NCBI GenBank assembly: GCA_030426665.1
Contig: JAUHYD010000019.1
Location: 1-64,000, forward strand
DNA from: Bacteroidia bacterium
GTDB lineage: Bacteria; Bacteroidota; Bacteroidia; Chitinophagales; Chitinophagaceae
Length of the DNA: 64,000 bases
Reading direction: 5' to 3'
Part shown: positions 1-8,987 of the stretch, piece by piece
Layout: the number at the start of each line of letters is the position of its first letter
Numbering within the stretch: the first letter of the stretch is position 1
Notes under the pieces: generated by a model
Seen by the model: the letters and a program-made list of their open reading frames with translations, nothing else
Told to the model about the DNA's origin: nothing
The model's database searches: none
Position numbers and translations under genes: made by a program

Positions 1-2929
1 TGCTCAGTGTAGTTGTCAGACCAAGGCATACGTTCATTGTTCCTGTAAGCGCCGAAGGAAGTGGATTTACGGTAACATCATGAGTAGTGAAACAACCCAG
101 CTTTGTATAAGTAATTGTAGTCGTTCCCGCTGTAACGCCCGTCACAACACCGGCGCCGAATACCGTCGCAACGGCCGGCGCGCTGGTACTCCACGTACCC
201 GCCGCAGTAGTAGAAGAAAGTGTAATGTTGGAAGCAACACAAACGTTGCTCGAACCGGTTATTGGATTGGGAAGCGGGTTTACCGCCATTGCTGCCGTAC
301 TGAAACAACCATTCGATATCGTATAGGTTATCGTTGCCGTTCCCGACGCTACACCGGTTACATCGCCGCTGGCTACTACCGTCGCTATACCAACATCGCT
401 GCTGGTCCAGGTACCGGGCGTTACCGTATTGCTCAATGTTGTAACATCACCCACACATACCGACATTGTGCCAGTGATAGCAGGGGGCAATGCATTTACT
501 GTAACAACGACGGAAGCGGCACAACCAGTGCCGACTGTATAACTTATAGTTGCTGTTCCGGGAGCAACACCAGTCACCACACCGGACGTTCCATCTACAG
601 TAGCTATAGACAAATCATCAGAACTCCAGGTACCGCCGGCATCGGGATTACTTAATGTAGTTGTATATCCGGCACATACCGTAGCCGTACCTGTAATAGC
701 CGATGGTAGCGGATTTACCGTTACTACTACCGTGCGCCTGCACCCTGTCACAAACGAACAATACACAGACACAGTGTCAGCAGCCACACCAAAAACAACC
801 CCGGTACCCAATCCCACCGAAGCCGTCGCCGACGAAACGGAAGTCCACGTGCCACCGGCAGAACTGAAAAGGGTGGTATTAGAACCTAAGCACACCTCTG
901 CTGTACCGGTTATCGGAGCCGGAACCGGATCTACGGTCACGATTGCGGGACGGTAACATCCCGAGGGCATCGTATAGGTAATATCTACTGTACCAACGCC
1001 AATTGCCGTAAACAAGCCTGTTGCCGCGTCTATTGTAGCCAATGGGGACGGCGGAGCAATACTCCACGACCCTCCTGCTACCAGATTTGAATAAGTTGCG
1101 GTATCGTCCTGACATAATCTCGGGGGTCCGGAAATACTACTTGGGGAGGCGTTAACCGTTACTTCTACGGCAGCTTGACACCCGGTACTTAATTTGTACG
1201 TAATAAGTACATTCCCTGCAGAGACACCTAAAACCAAACCACCCGGACTAATTGTGGCAACTGTTTCATTGCCGCTCGTCCAGATACCACCGGGAGGGCC
1301 ACTGGTTAGTGTAGTACTCAACCCCTCACATACAGTTAATGTACCGGCTATCGGAGTCGGGTTGGGGTTGACAGTCACTATCTTAATGGTAGAACATCCA
1401 GAGGGCATGGTATATGTTATTGTAGCCGTAGCGGTTGGTGTGTAGGATACCGGCGTCACTTCTCCTGTGGAAACGTCGATAGTAACAACGGAAACATCAC
1501 TACTACTCCATGTACCACCCGCAATCGGATTGCTCAACGGTCTTATTTCATCTTCACAAAATGCGCCATAACCTACTATAGGCGCCAAAGGGTTTACGGT
1601 AACGATCGCCGTCGAATAGCAACCTGATAACAACGTATAAGTAATAGTTGCCGTACCGGATGAAACACCTGTCACAACTCCTGTAGCAACGTCAACAGTA
1701 GCAATTGAAGGACTGCTACTACTCCATGTCCCCGCGGGCGGAGGAGCAGGCAGCGTCAGATTTGTTGTTTGGCCGGCGCATACGGTAAGCGTACCTAAGA
1801 TACCCGGAGGTGCTGCACTAACTGAAACAACCACCGAAGCAGAACACCCTCCCGGAAGTACATAACTAATATTGGCAGTACCTGTCGCAACGCCTGTAAC
1901 CACTCCGGACGAGGAGCCCACAGTGGCAATCAAGATATCGTCACTAATCCACATACCTCCAGATGAAGCATTAAAAAGTGTAGTAGTACTGCCAACACAA
2001 GTTGTCGGCATTCCTGTAATGGGCGAAGTGGCATTTACAGTTACAATCGCAGTTGTAAAACATCCCGGCGCTCTTGTGTATGTTATTGTGGAAGTTCCGC
2101 CAGAAATACCACCTACAATTCCACTCGATGCACCTACTGCCGCGACAGCAGGCGTGCTACTACTCCAGGTACCACCGGTAGAATCATTGGAAAGCGTTGT
2201 AGTACTACCTGCACACACTGTCAATGTTCCATTGATATCAGGCACAACGCAAACTGAGGGCAGCCACCTGAATACCTGTCCGGAAACAGGTGCTGTAAAA
2301 ACTGAAATAACAAACAAAGGCGGACCAACAGCAATGTCAGACAAAGAACTACCGGTAACTGTCTGCCAGTCTGTGGTACTATTATTAGATATTCCAATTG
2401 TTCCTCCATCGCCTATAAAAGTTGATGAGGGACCGTAATGAAAGTCTATTATACCACTAGTCTCATATAATTGCACCTGAAATGTCAAACTTCCAAGCCC
2501 AACCGCTGAAGCAAAATTATTCCACTCAATAGTAAATACCCGATTGGGCGAAGATCCGGTAGTCTCATAGTATACATTCCCGGTTCCGCTCCCATCTAGG
2601 TTATCCCAAAAAGGCATCAACCACCCTGCACCGGAGATATTTGTCTCCAGATTAATAGCTGACGTTGACGACGAACCGGTAAATGACAACCATCCGTTGC
2701 TGCACGCAGAAAGCGATGTGTAGGTAGCTCCGCAATAGTCAAAACTAAATCCGATAGGAATGCCCGTAACAGTTACATCGTCGCCACTCAATCCTGCAAC
2801 AGCTGTACCAGTTCCGGAAATACTCGCAAACGGTAAGTTTAGGGATGCAAAGCCGTAAGACGTTGACGTCTGGGCATATCCAACCATTCCGAAACACCAT
2901 AATAATAGGGTGACGTAAAATTTCTTCAT
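1..2929 (-). CDS. Secreted Ig-like (Big_2) repeat surface protein, C-terminus cut by window edge
   Basis: An open frame of 976 codons runs from an ATG at 2929 to the left edge without a stop, so the C-terminus is missing. Residues 1-20 form a typical signal peptide ending in Ala-Gln. Residues about 25-225 form a module with the motif GFSFDYCG, then SNGWLSF and SPNRVFTIEW; a similar module opens the protein at 12908. From about residue 229 there are ten complete tandem repeats of roughly 73 residues, and an eleventh begins at the edge. Each repeat reads roughly ITGT-x-x-VC-x-G, GGTWSSS, IATV, GVVTGV, GTATITYT, GC, VTVNPLP, which is the Big_2/Ig-like pattern. Each repeat carries a Cys near its start and another near its end. 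It is probably a cell-surface adhesin or matrix protein exported by Sec and then by the type IX system; the sorting domain that would prove this lies outside the window. Confidence 0.85.
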   Translation of the reverse strand, partial: MKKFYVTLLLWCFGMVGYAQTSTSYGFASLNLPFASISGTGTAVAGLSGDDVTVTGIPIGFSFDYCGATYTSLSACSNGWLSFTGSSSTSAINLETNISGAGWLMPFWDNLDGSGTGNVYYETTGSSPNRVFTIEWNNFASAVGLGSLTFQVQLYETSGIIDFHYGPSSTFIGDGGTIGISNNSTTDWQTVTGSSLSDIAVGPPLFVISVFTAPVSGQVFRWLPSVCVVPDINGTLTVCAGSTTTLSNDSTGGTWSSSTPAVAAVGASSGIVGGISGGTSTITYTRAPGCFTTAIVTVNATSPITGMPTTCVGSTTTLFNASSGGMWISDDILIATVGSSSGVVTGVATGTANISYVLPGGCSASVVVSVSAAPPGILGTLTVCAGQTTNLTLPAPPPAGTWSSSSPSIATVDVATGVVTGVSSGTATITYTLLSGCYSTAIVTVNPLAPIVGYGAFCEDEIRPLSNPIAGGTWSSSDVSVVTIDVSTGEVTPVSYTPTATATITYTMPSGCSTIKIVTVNPNPTPIAGTLTVCEGLSTTLTSGPPGGIWTSGNETVATISPGGLVLGVSAGNVLITYKLSTGCQAAVEVTVNASPSSISGPPRLCQDDTATYSNLVAGGSWSIAPPSPLATIDAATGLFTAIGVGTVDITYTMPSGCYRPAIVTVDPVPAPITGTAEVCLGSNTTLFSSAGGTWTSVSSATASVGLGTGVVFGVAADTVSVYCSFVTGCRRTVVVTVNPLPSAITGTATVCAGYTTTLSNPDAGGTWSSDDLSIATVDGTSGVVTGVAPGTATISYTVGTGCAASVVVTVNALPPAITGTMSVCVGDVTTLSNTVTPGTWTSSDVGIATVVASGDVTGVASGTATITYTISNGCFSTAAMAVNPLPNPITGSSNVCVASNITLSSTTAAGTWSTSAPAVATVFGAGVVTGVTAGTTTITYTKLGCFTTHDVTVNPLPSALTGTMNVCLGLTTTLS

Positions 2930-3152
2930 ATTATATAAAGTAAAATAGTAAATCGAAACTGCCGCGAACGACAATTCCTGCAATTTAACTGCGCCAACAG
3001 ACAAAATATATAAATAAAAATACCTATATAAAAACCGCCACCACAGATTCAAGATAAAGTTAATTATATTTTACAGAATCATAAAATAAGTTGCGCAAAG
3101 GCGTAAATGATTGCCATAAATCAAACCAGTAGTTAAAAAAGTCTAAGATAAT

Positions 3153-4097
3153 CTATCCGAATATGGATTGTTTAAGCTTCCAAATAATTGATCGGTTTTT
3201 CTTGAGGACGATATACAAAGCCCTTCCTCCACCAAAGTTTCTGAAAAAACGCTCAACCCCTTCGTCCATACTTCCCTCTAAATCGTATATCTTATTTCCC
3301 CGCTCCTTGGCGAGTTTCATTGTATGCCAAAGCAATAGAGATTTTGCCCGATAGCTATTGGTTTCAGGATTTTGTGCCCCCATAAAATAATAGCTTGTGT
3401 CATTGTCCCACATAGCCCAGACAATTGCATGGATACGGCCATCCGGTGTTTTCGCAACCCACAAAGCAGTAGCATCATTCTCTAAACCAACTTTCATTAT
3501 TTTTTGCAGGTCTTTCAGCGAATATTTGAAAGATTTCCCTTTTCCCGCAAGCATTTTTTTCTGAAACTTATACAAATCTTTCAGGTGTTCCGGTGAATTG
3601 GTCACTGTTACTTCACTTTCAGCAATACGTATGTTTCTACGTACTGCATCTTTCATGTTATCAAGAAGTTTCTTTTCATCTTCCTTCAACTCCAACAAAA
3701 AAGTCTGTTGTACCTGAGACTGCAGCTTATATTGCTTGAATATTCCTGCCTGCTTCACATTAGGCTGAATGGCAAGGTGCCAAACCGGTGATTTTGGCAT
3801 CTGTTTAATAAGGTCAGCTATAGTATCGTGCTGATAACTATCCACTTTGCTTTCTTTCAAGTCGTGAGGATAGAAAACCAGAGGCCCCATATAAGGTGTT
3901 AGCATAGGCGTACGGATAAGCGCCACACCAATCTTCTTTTCGACCGGATAAGGCCATGCTCCGGCAATGTGCTCTCCTTTTTTAGTAATAGCTACATCCC
4001 ATTCCTTGCATACGGTATCGAGCCACCAAGGTTGTGAAAAAACCGGAATGTCATTTCTACTGCTACAAACTTTCTTGTAAATATCCTTATTGCTCAT
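3153..4097 (-). CDS. FemAB/GNAT-type acyltransferase
   Basis: A 314-residue protein of the FemAB-like branch of the GNAT fold, a family that transfers acyl or aminoacyl groups to cell-envelope precursors or other amines. The visible family pattern is FSQPWWLD near the N-terminus, ALWVAKTPDGRIHAIVWAMWDN followed by SYYFMGAQNPE in the second GNAT half, then a C-terminal YDLEGSMDEGVERFFRNFGG, which is characteristic of these proteins. The reading frame also permits a TTG start two codons upstream; the ATG at 4097 is preferred. The substrate cannot be told from sequence. It stands alone, with no close partner on the same strand. Confidence 0.7.
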   Translation of the reverse strand: MSNKDIYKKVCSSRNDIPVFSQPWWLDTVCKEWDVAITKKGEHIAGAWPYPVEKKIGVALIRTPMLTPYMGPLVFYPHDLKESKVDSYQHDTIADLIKQMPKSPVWHLAIQPNVKQAGIFKQYKLQSQVQQTFLLELKEDEKKLLDNMKDAVRRNIRIAESEVTVTNSPEHLKDLYKFQKKMLAGKGKSFKYSLKDLQKIMKVGLENDATALWVAKTPDGRIHAIVWAMWDNDTSYYFMGAQNPETNSYRAKSLLLWHTMKLAKERGNKIYDLEGSMDEGVERFFRNFGGGRALYIVLKKNRSIIWKLKQSIFG

Positions 4098-4209
4098 TGT
4101 CAATTGTTCATTTAGATTTGGGCAATTGGCTTATTGGTTCATTTCGATAGCAAAGGGGACGTAAAGTAACTAATAAAATGAGGTATCAACAAGCTGTTGG
4201 TAATTATTA

Positions 4210-5436
4210 CTATTTAAACTGCAACACCTTCGCCGGTTGGACCCTGCGCACATACAACGTGGGTAGCCACATACACAAAACACACAAAACCAAGGTCGTG
4301 ATATCGACTGCTGCAACTTGCCACCAAATAACCTTTATGGGGGCATAGCGCATATAATACGAGTTCTCGGGCAACGTCAATACACCATAAGTCTGCTGAA
4401 TATAGCACAACGATAATGCAAGTATATTCCCGAGTAGAACACCAACACCTCCAACTATTGCCGCAATGCTCAGAAAGACATTTCGCATAGCGTTGTATGG
4501 CATCCCCAGCGCCTTCAACAATCCAATCATCACCGCTCTGTCTACAATCAGAATCAACAATGCAGCCCCCATATTAATAATCGCGACTATTGCCATAATT
4601 ACTAAGAGAATAGCACTATTAACACCCTGCATTTCCAGCCAGTCAAAAATAAACGTATAGTTGTCGGTGGTTGTATATACAGCCAAGGGCGCCATAATAA
4701 GATTGTAGTGAATGTCACTGGCAACAGAATCGGCAAATGCAGTATTGTATACTTCGACCTGGTATCCATTAACGCTATCTGCGCCCCAACCATTCATATG
4801 CTGCAGGAGGCGCAAGTCGCATATTGCGTAAGCTTTGTCCATCTCCTCCATGCCGCTGTGGTACAAACCTGCAACCTTCAACAGCCTTACTCTGGGCAAA
4901 TCGTTATCAATGAAGTTAACCCTTACTTTATCGCCCGTTTTTACATTTAGCCGGTCAGCCGTTGTTTTTGACAGGATAATATCCTTAGAATAACCTGAGG
5001 TCGAAAAATCCATCCCCTTACCAAAAGTAGTTACGCCACTGCCAAGTCGATAGTTGCTATCGACCCCTTTCAACTGGAGCCCCTCCAGTAATCCATTTAC
5101 CTGCGCAATGGCAGGACGTACTGCATAGGGCGATACAGACTTCACGAGCGGCATTTTTTTTATCTCATGGTATAGGATACTATCCGCATATATTGGTCGG
5201 GCAAAACCCACAGAGTTAGACCCTGACTCATTGAACGAACGCACCTGCACATGCCCCATGAATCCGAACAGCTTTTCTGCGATGGCATGCTTAAATCCTG
5301 TAACAACTGCCAGTGATACTATCATTACCGTTACACTTAGCGCGGTAGCCACAATCGCCAACCTGATTATGAAGGAAGAAAATGTGCCTTTCTGCTTTAC
5401 CAGATAACGACGCGCTATGAAAAATGAGAGATTCAT
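4210..5436 (-). CDS. LolE/FtsX-type ABC transporter permease
   Basis: A 408-residue inner-membrane protein with the FtsX/MacB/LolCE layout: an N-terminal membrane helix at about residues 20-48 after a basic stretch (ARRYLVKQKG), a large extracytoplasmic domain to about residue 270, then three C-terminal membrane helices. The family function is lipoprotein release from the inner membrane or related mechanotransmission, driven by a separate LolD-type ATPase. No such ATPase is encoded next to it, so the partner must be elsewhere. The conserved segment VMIGLLKALGMPYNAMRNVFL, at the coupling-helix position after the second helix, supports this family. A TAnnTTTG box about 87 bases upstream of the ATG may be its promoter. 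The exact cargo is not certain. Confidence 0.8.
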   Translation of the reverse strand: MNLSFFIARRYLVKQKGTFSSFIIRLAIVATALSVTVMIVSLAVVTGFKHAIAEKLFGFMGHVQVRSFNESGSNSVGFARPIYADSILYHEIKKMPLVKSVSPYAVRPAIAQVNGLLEGLQLKGVDSNYRLGSGVTTFGKGMDFSTSGYSKDIILSKTTADRLNVKTGDKVRVNFIDNDLPRVRLLKVAGLYHSGMEEMDKAYAICDLRLLQHMNGWGADSVNGYQVEVYNTAFADSVASDIHYNLIMAPLAVYTTTDNYTFIFDWLEMQGVNSAILLVIMAIVAIINMGAALLILIVDRAVMIGLLKALGMPYNAMRNVFLSIAAIVGGVGVLLGNILALSLCYIQQTYGVLTLPENSYYMRYAPIKVIWWQVAAVDITTLVLCVLCMWLPTLYVRRVQPAKVLQFK

Positions 5437-5522
5437 CTATATGTGTAACTTGCGAATATATACCCCGAAATCAAGTCGGAAACAGATTATAAAATTATTT
5501 TTGTCATATAATATCTACTAGA

Positions 5523-5530
5523 CAAAAGTA
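5523..5530 (-). promoter_or_regulatory. -7 box of the LolE-like gene
   Basis: The minus strand reads TACTTTTG, a full match to the Bacteroidota -7 box TAnnTTTG. It lies about 87 bases upstream of the ATG at 5436 in the divergent intergenic region shared with fabD. Confidence 0.5.
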
Positions 5531-5718
5531 GGCTTTTCCGCGTGTTTGCAGATTAATGCGATAACTTATCGGTTATTATTTGTTGATTGGTACAATTCGG
5601 TATAATTTCACACCCGAATGTGAAGTTATTTATCTGTTGGCAAGAAAACTGTTTTCCGATTCCTAACGGTGAGGGCTGACAAAAAATTACTTGGCTAACG
5701 CAAAACAATAATCAGCAA

Positions 5719-6600
5719 ATGAAACACGCATACGTATTTCCGGGCCAGGGAGCCCAGTTTCCCGGCATGGGCAAAAACCTATACGAGCAGAGCGAAGCTG
5801 CCAAAGAACTGTTTGACAGAGCAAATGAAATCCTTGGTTTCCAGATTACCGACATAATGTTTGGAGGAACTGATATGGAGCTCAAACAGACAAACGTTAC
5901 ACAACCAGCCGTCTTTTTACACTCGGTGATTTTATTTCTGACAACACCAGACCTATCACCGGACATGGTTGCGGGACACTCACTCGGTGAGTTTTCAGCG
6001 CTGATAGCCAACAAAGCACTTTCATTCGAAGACGGACTCAGACTGGTGGCAAAGAGAGCGGAAGCAATGCAACGTGCGTGCACCATCAACCCGTCTACAA
6101 TGGCTGCTGTGCTGGGTATGGAAGATGCTAAAGTAGAAGAAATTTGTGCAGATATTAGCGCCGAAGTTGTTGTTGCTGCCAACTATAATTGCCCCGGACA
6201 GCTTGTGATAAGCGGAAGCAACGCAGGTGTGGCGCTTGCCTGTGAAAGATTGAAGGCTGCAGGTGCGAAACGTGCACTGATGTTACCGGTAGGAGGTGCA
6301 TTCCACTCACCCCTTATGGAGCCCGCACGAAAAGAACTGATGCAAGCAATTGAGGACACTACATTCAGTGCCCCTACATGCCCCGTTTACCAAAACGTAG
6401 ATGCACAGCCCTATACCGACCCTGAAATAATAAAGCAGAATCTTATTAATCAGCTGACCGCTCCCGTAAGGTGGACGCAGACAGTACAAAATATGATTCA
6501 GAATGGTGCCGGTAGCTTTACGGAAGTTGGTCCGGGTAGTGTACTACAAGGACTTGTAAAGAAAATAAACAGAGAAGTGTCAACAAATGGCATCAGCTAA
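5719..6600 (+). CDS. fabD: Malonyl-CoA:ACP transacylase FabD
   Basis: A 293-residue cytosolic enzyme that loads malonate from CoA onto acyl carrier protein for fatty-acid synthesis. The sequence opens with YVFPGQGAQFPGMG, the oxyanion-hole Gln motif. The nucleophile is Ser88 in GHSLGE. The catalytic His is at residue 196 in GGAFHSPLM, and the C-terminal FTEVGPG motif is present. Length is normal for the family. The gene starts at an ATG and is divergent from the LolE-like gene; the next gene on the same strand, proline dehydrogenase, begins 73 bases later. No other fatty-acid gene is adjacent. Confidence 0.96.
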   Translation: MKHAYVFPGQGAQFPGMGKNLYEQSEAAKELFDRANEILGFQITDIMFGGTDMELKQTNVTQPAVFLHSVILFLTTPDLSPDMVAGHSLGEFSALIANKALSFEDGLRLVAKRAEAMQRACTINPSTMAAVLGMEDAKVEEICADISAEVVVAANYNCPGQLVISGSNAGVALACERLKAAGAKRALMLPVGGAFHSPLMEPARKELMQAIEDTTFSAPTCPVYQNVDAQPYTDPEIIKQNLINQLTAPVRWTQTVQNMIQNGAGSFTEVGPGSVLQGLVKKINREVSTNGIS

Positions 6601-6673
6601 AACCTGACTAACAACAGACTTTCAGTGATACTTTTCGACCAATCAATACTAACTATAAGCGAGACAGCGAAAA

Positions 6674-7885
6674 ATGCGTTCCACGCACATCCGGCACCTC
6701 GCTCTATACAGCAAGTTTATGCTTCCCGAATTTAACAATACAGAAGTAGCTTTTAAGTATCGAAGTAACAGGGAACTAAAGAGGGCCAGATTCCTTTTTA
6801 GCTCTATGGCTATGCCTTCTGTTACCAAGGCCGGCATGTTTCTGACCAAAATAGCAATCAAGTGGGACCTCCCGGTAAAAAAGCTCATCAAGTTTACTCT
6901 TTTTGATCAATTCTGCGGTGGCGAAACGATGGAAGACGCCGGTAAAACTGCGGCTTCTCTGGCTACCTATGGAGTGAAGACAATACTCGATTACGGTGTG
7001 GAGGGCAAGGAGTCTGAAAGCGAGTTTGACAGAGCTGTGCCTGAATTTATTAAAGCGATTAACTACGCTGCCGAAAACAAAAGCATCCCTTTCATCAGCC
7101 TCAAAATGACAGGCTTTTCAAGCTTTGAGTTACTGGAAAAGATTCACAGCGACCTACCACTTTCCGAAGACGAAAAAGAGGCATGGCAACGGGTCTATAA
7201 AAGAGTGGACACCATATGCAGAACTGCTGCAGAAAAAGAGATAATGGTGCTGATAGATGCAGAAGAAAGCTGGATTCAGGAACCGGTAGACCAACTGGTT
7301 ACGGCAATGATGGCAAAGTACAATACTTCAAAAGCCGTGGTCTTCAATACCTTTCAGCTTTACCGACATGACAGGCTCGTCTTCCTGAAAATTTCTCATG
7401 CTTTGGCTCAGGAAAATGGCTATATCCTTGGTGCTAAATTAGTACGTGGTGCCTACATGGAAAAGGAAAGAAAACGCGCCGAGGACATGGGTTACCCTTC
7501 TCCGATACAACCGACCAAAGAGGCTACAGACAAGGATTATGACCTTGCCGTTACATACTGTCTGGAGCATTTAAACAGTATAAGTCTGTTTATAGGCACC
7601 CACAACGAATTTAGTTGTCTATCCGCTGCGAAACAGATAGACGAACATAATATTCCGCACAACAGTAACATGATTTATTTCTCTCAGCTATATGGTATGA
7701 GTGACAATATTTCCTTCAATCTCGCACATGAAGGCTATCATGTTGCGAAATACCTTCCCTACGGTCCTGTGAGAGATGTAATTCCCTACTTGATGCGACG
7801 TGCGCAAGAAAACACTTCCGTTGCCGGGCAAAGCAATAGAGAACTAACCTTGATTAAACAAGAAGTGAGCAGGCGAAACTTATGA
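6674..7885 (+). CDS. Proline dehydrogenase (monofunctional PRODH)
   Basis: A flavoenzyme that oxidises proline to pyrroline-5-carboxylate and passes electrons to quinone. The sequence shows the PRODH barrel with LVRGAYMEKERKRA, then GTHNE, and the substrate-binding RRAQENTSV near the C-terminus. No P5C dehydrogenase domain is fused, so the second step needs a separate enzyme. The open frame starts at 6674, but the ATG at 6719 (MLPEFNNTEVAFKYRS) may be the real start because the first 15 residues look unlike the family; the protein would then be 388 residues. It follows fabD on the same strand, with no obvious functional link. Confidence 0.9.
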   Translation: MRSTHIRHLALYSKFMLPEFNNTEVAFKYRSNRELKRARFLFSSMAMPSVTKAGMFLTKIAIKWDLPVKKLIKFTLFDQFCGGETMEDAGKTAASLATYGVKTILDYGVEGKESESEFDRAVPEFIKAINYAAENKSIPFISLKMTGFSSFELLEKIHSDLPLSEDEKEAWQRVYKRVDTICRTAAEKEIMVLIDAEESWIQEPVDQLVTAMMAKYNTSKAVVFNTFQLYRHDRLVFLKISHALAQENGYILGAKLVRGAYMEKERKRAEDMGYPSPIQPTKEATDKDYDLAVTYCLEHLNSISLFIGTHNEFSCLSAAKQIDEHNIPHNSNMIYFSQLYGMSDNISFNLAHEGYHVAKYLPYGPVRDVIPYLMRRAQENTSVAGQSNRELTLIKQEVSRRNL

Positions 7886-7895
7886 CAAAACCCAG

Positions 7896-8741
7896 CTAAA
7901 TCGCGTAGCTTAGGAACAACACCAGAATTGCGTACAACAGCATCATACCATCTACCATTGCGACAAAAGCGCTGTGGGTAGTTCGGCTCCTGATATATCT
8001 GGTTACAAGAGCGGTAACGATGGCTGTTAGCACTGCAGCAATTAGCCTTGCTGCGTCAGGATGAACGGAATGTTGTGCAAGCGCGATTATTACGAAGAGA
8101 ATCAATAAGAAATATACCAGGCGGTAAGCTCGTTCAACACCAATTCTGTTTGGGAGTGTCTCAATATCCTGTCGGGTGTCTTTTTCCATATCGCGAATGT
8201 CAAAAACGACACATAGTGCAAAAACAAACACAAAGCGCATCAACACTTCCAGCCAATAACCGGAGACAGCAACATGGCGATATTGCATCGGCAGAATAGT
8301 TGTGGCACCCACCCAAACTGCCGTCAATACTGTAATCTTAATCAGACCAAAATCGCGAAGCCGTCGTTTACCGCCAACCGGAATCGCAGGTACAAAATAC
8401 GCAACCGCAAATACACACAAAACGATTAGAGAAACTAGCATTTCTGCGGACAACAAATAAACGCCGGAAACACAAAGAAGCGAACCCAATGCCAAAAACA
8501 AAACAAATTGCCCCTTGTTTCGTGTTGGTGCCTCAGAAGGGTAACCCACAGGAACCAACCTGGACAAATTATAAACCATAAGAGTACTCCCAAAAACAAC
8601 ACGATGCAGGCTGCTGCCTATCTGTATCACTTTACCAAATTCTATCAGGTGCTCCGTTATGTAACACATTCCCAGAGCGCAAAACGCTGTAAACAAGCTT
8701 GTCGATACAAAAAAATCAGCCAATCGAGACAGTACCCGCAC
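7896..8741 (-). CDS. UbiA-like membrane protein with a degenerate first Asp motif
   Basis: A 281-residue protein with about eight or nine membrane helices and the layout of UbiA prenyltransferases. The second Asp-rich motif is clear: DIRDMEKDTRQD at about residues 182-193. The first motif, which in active enzymes reads NDxxDxxxD, is replaced here by YNLSRL at about residues 57-62 and has no acidic residues. Active UbiA enzymes need both motifs for magnesium and diphosphate, so catalysis is doubtful or altered. The frame starts with GTG at 8741. A perfect TAnnTTTG box ends only a few bases upstream, which suggests an almost leaderless transcript. The gene converges with proline dehydrogenase, with ten bases between them. 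Confidence 0.65.
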   Translation of the reverse strand: MRVLSRLADFFVSTSLFTAFCALGMCYITEHLIEFGKVIQIGSSLHRVVFGSTLMVYNLSRLVPVGYPSEAPTRNKGQFVLFLALGSLLCVSGVYLLSAEMLVSLIVLCVFAVAYFVPAIPVGGKRRLRDFGLIKITVLTAVWVGATTILPMQYRHVAVSGYWLEVLMRFVFVFALCVVFDIRDMEKDTRQDIETLPNRIGVERAYRLVYFLLILFVIIALAQHSVHPDAARLIAAVLTAIVTALVTRYIRSRTTHSAFVAMVDGMMLLYAILVLFLSYAI

Positions 8742-8745
8742 ACTA

Positions 8746-8753
8746 CAAAAGTA
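8746..8753 (-). promoter_or_regulatory. -7 box of the UbiA-like gene
   Basis: The minus strand reads TACTTTTG (TAnnTTTG). Only four bases separate it from the GTG start at 8741. Either the message is leaderless or translation starts slightly further in. Confidence 0.5.
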
Positions 8754-8865
8754 AAGACAAAGATTCGAAAACAGGTCAATAAATCAGAGCGGAGCACACC
8801 ATACAAATAATGGCACAATGTTTGCATTGATAATATTTGCCGTACAGACCATAAATCAGATGACC

Positions 8866-8937
8866 ATGAAAAAGACCTTAGCGATTCTCCTGTTTATCTA
8901 TGCCATAATCATTTCATTAGCGTTTACCACCGGATAA
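8866..8937 (+). CDS. Possible 23-residue membrane micropeptide
   Basis: A short frame reads MKKTLAILLFIYAIIISLAF and then TTG before the stop; a start two codons earlier at 8860 would give 25 residues. The composition (two Lys, then about 18 hydrophobic residues) is that of a single membrane helix or a bare signal peptide. It ends beside the minus-strand terminator of pccB. There is no homology I can name, and expression is unproven. The hydrophobic pattern could also be chance. Confidence 0.3.
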   Translation: MKKTLAILLFIYAIIISLAFTTG

Positions 8938-8962
8938 AAAAAAATGCCGGATAAATCCGGCA
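8936..8962 (-). terminator. Rho-independent terminator of pccB
   Basis: On the minus strand an 8-bp GC-rich stem (TGCCGGAT paired with ATCCGGCA, 8945-8962) is followed by nine Ts (8944-8936). It lies 25 bases past the pccB stop codon. Confidence 0.85.
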
Positions 8963-8987
8963 CTCAATTCAAGAATTTAGATACACA

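Noticed and set aside
1-2245. Regular repetition that could suggest a CRISPR or satellite array
   Set aside because: The roughly 220-base period is that of protein repeats in a single frame, with divergent DNA and no constant repeat-spacer structure.
80-2438. Several long plus-strand frames with Arg/Thr/Pro-rich translations
   Set aside because: They are opposite-strand shadows of the Ig-like repeat protein; the minus-strand frame is continuous and has a signal peptide and domain pattern.
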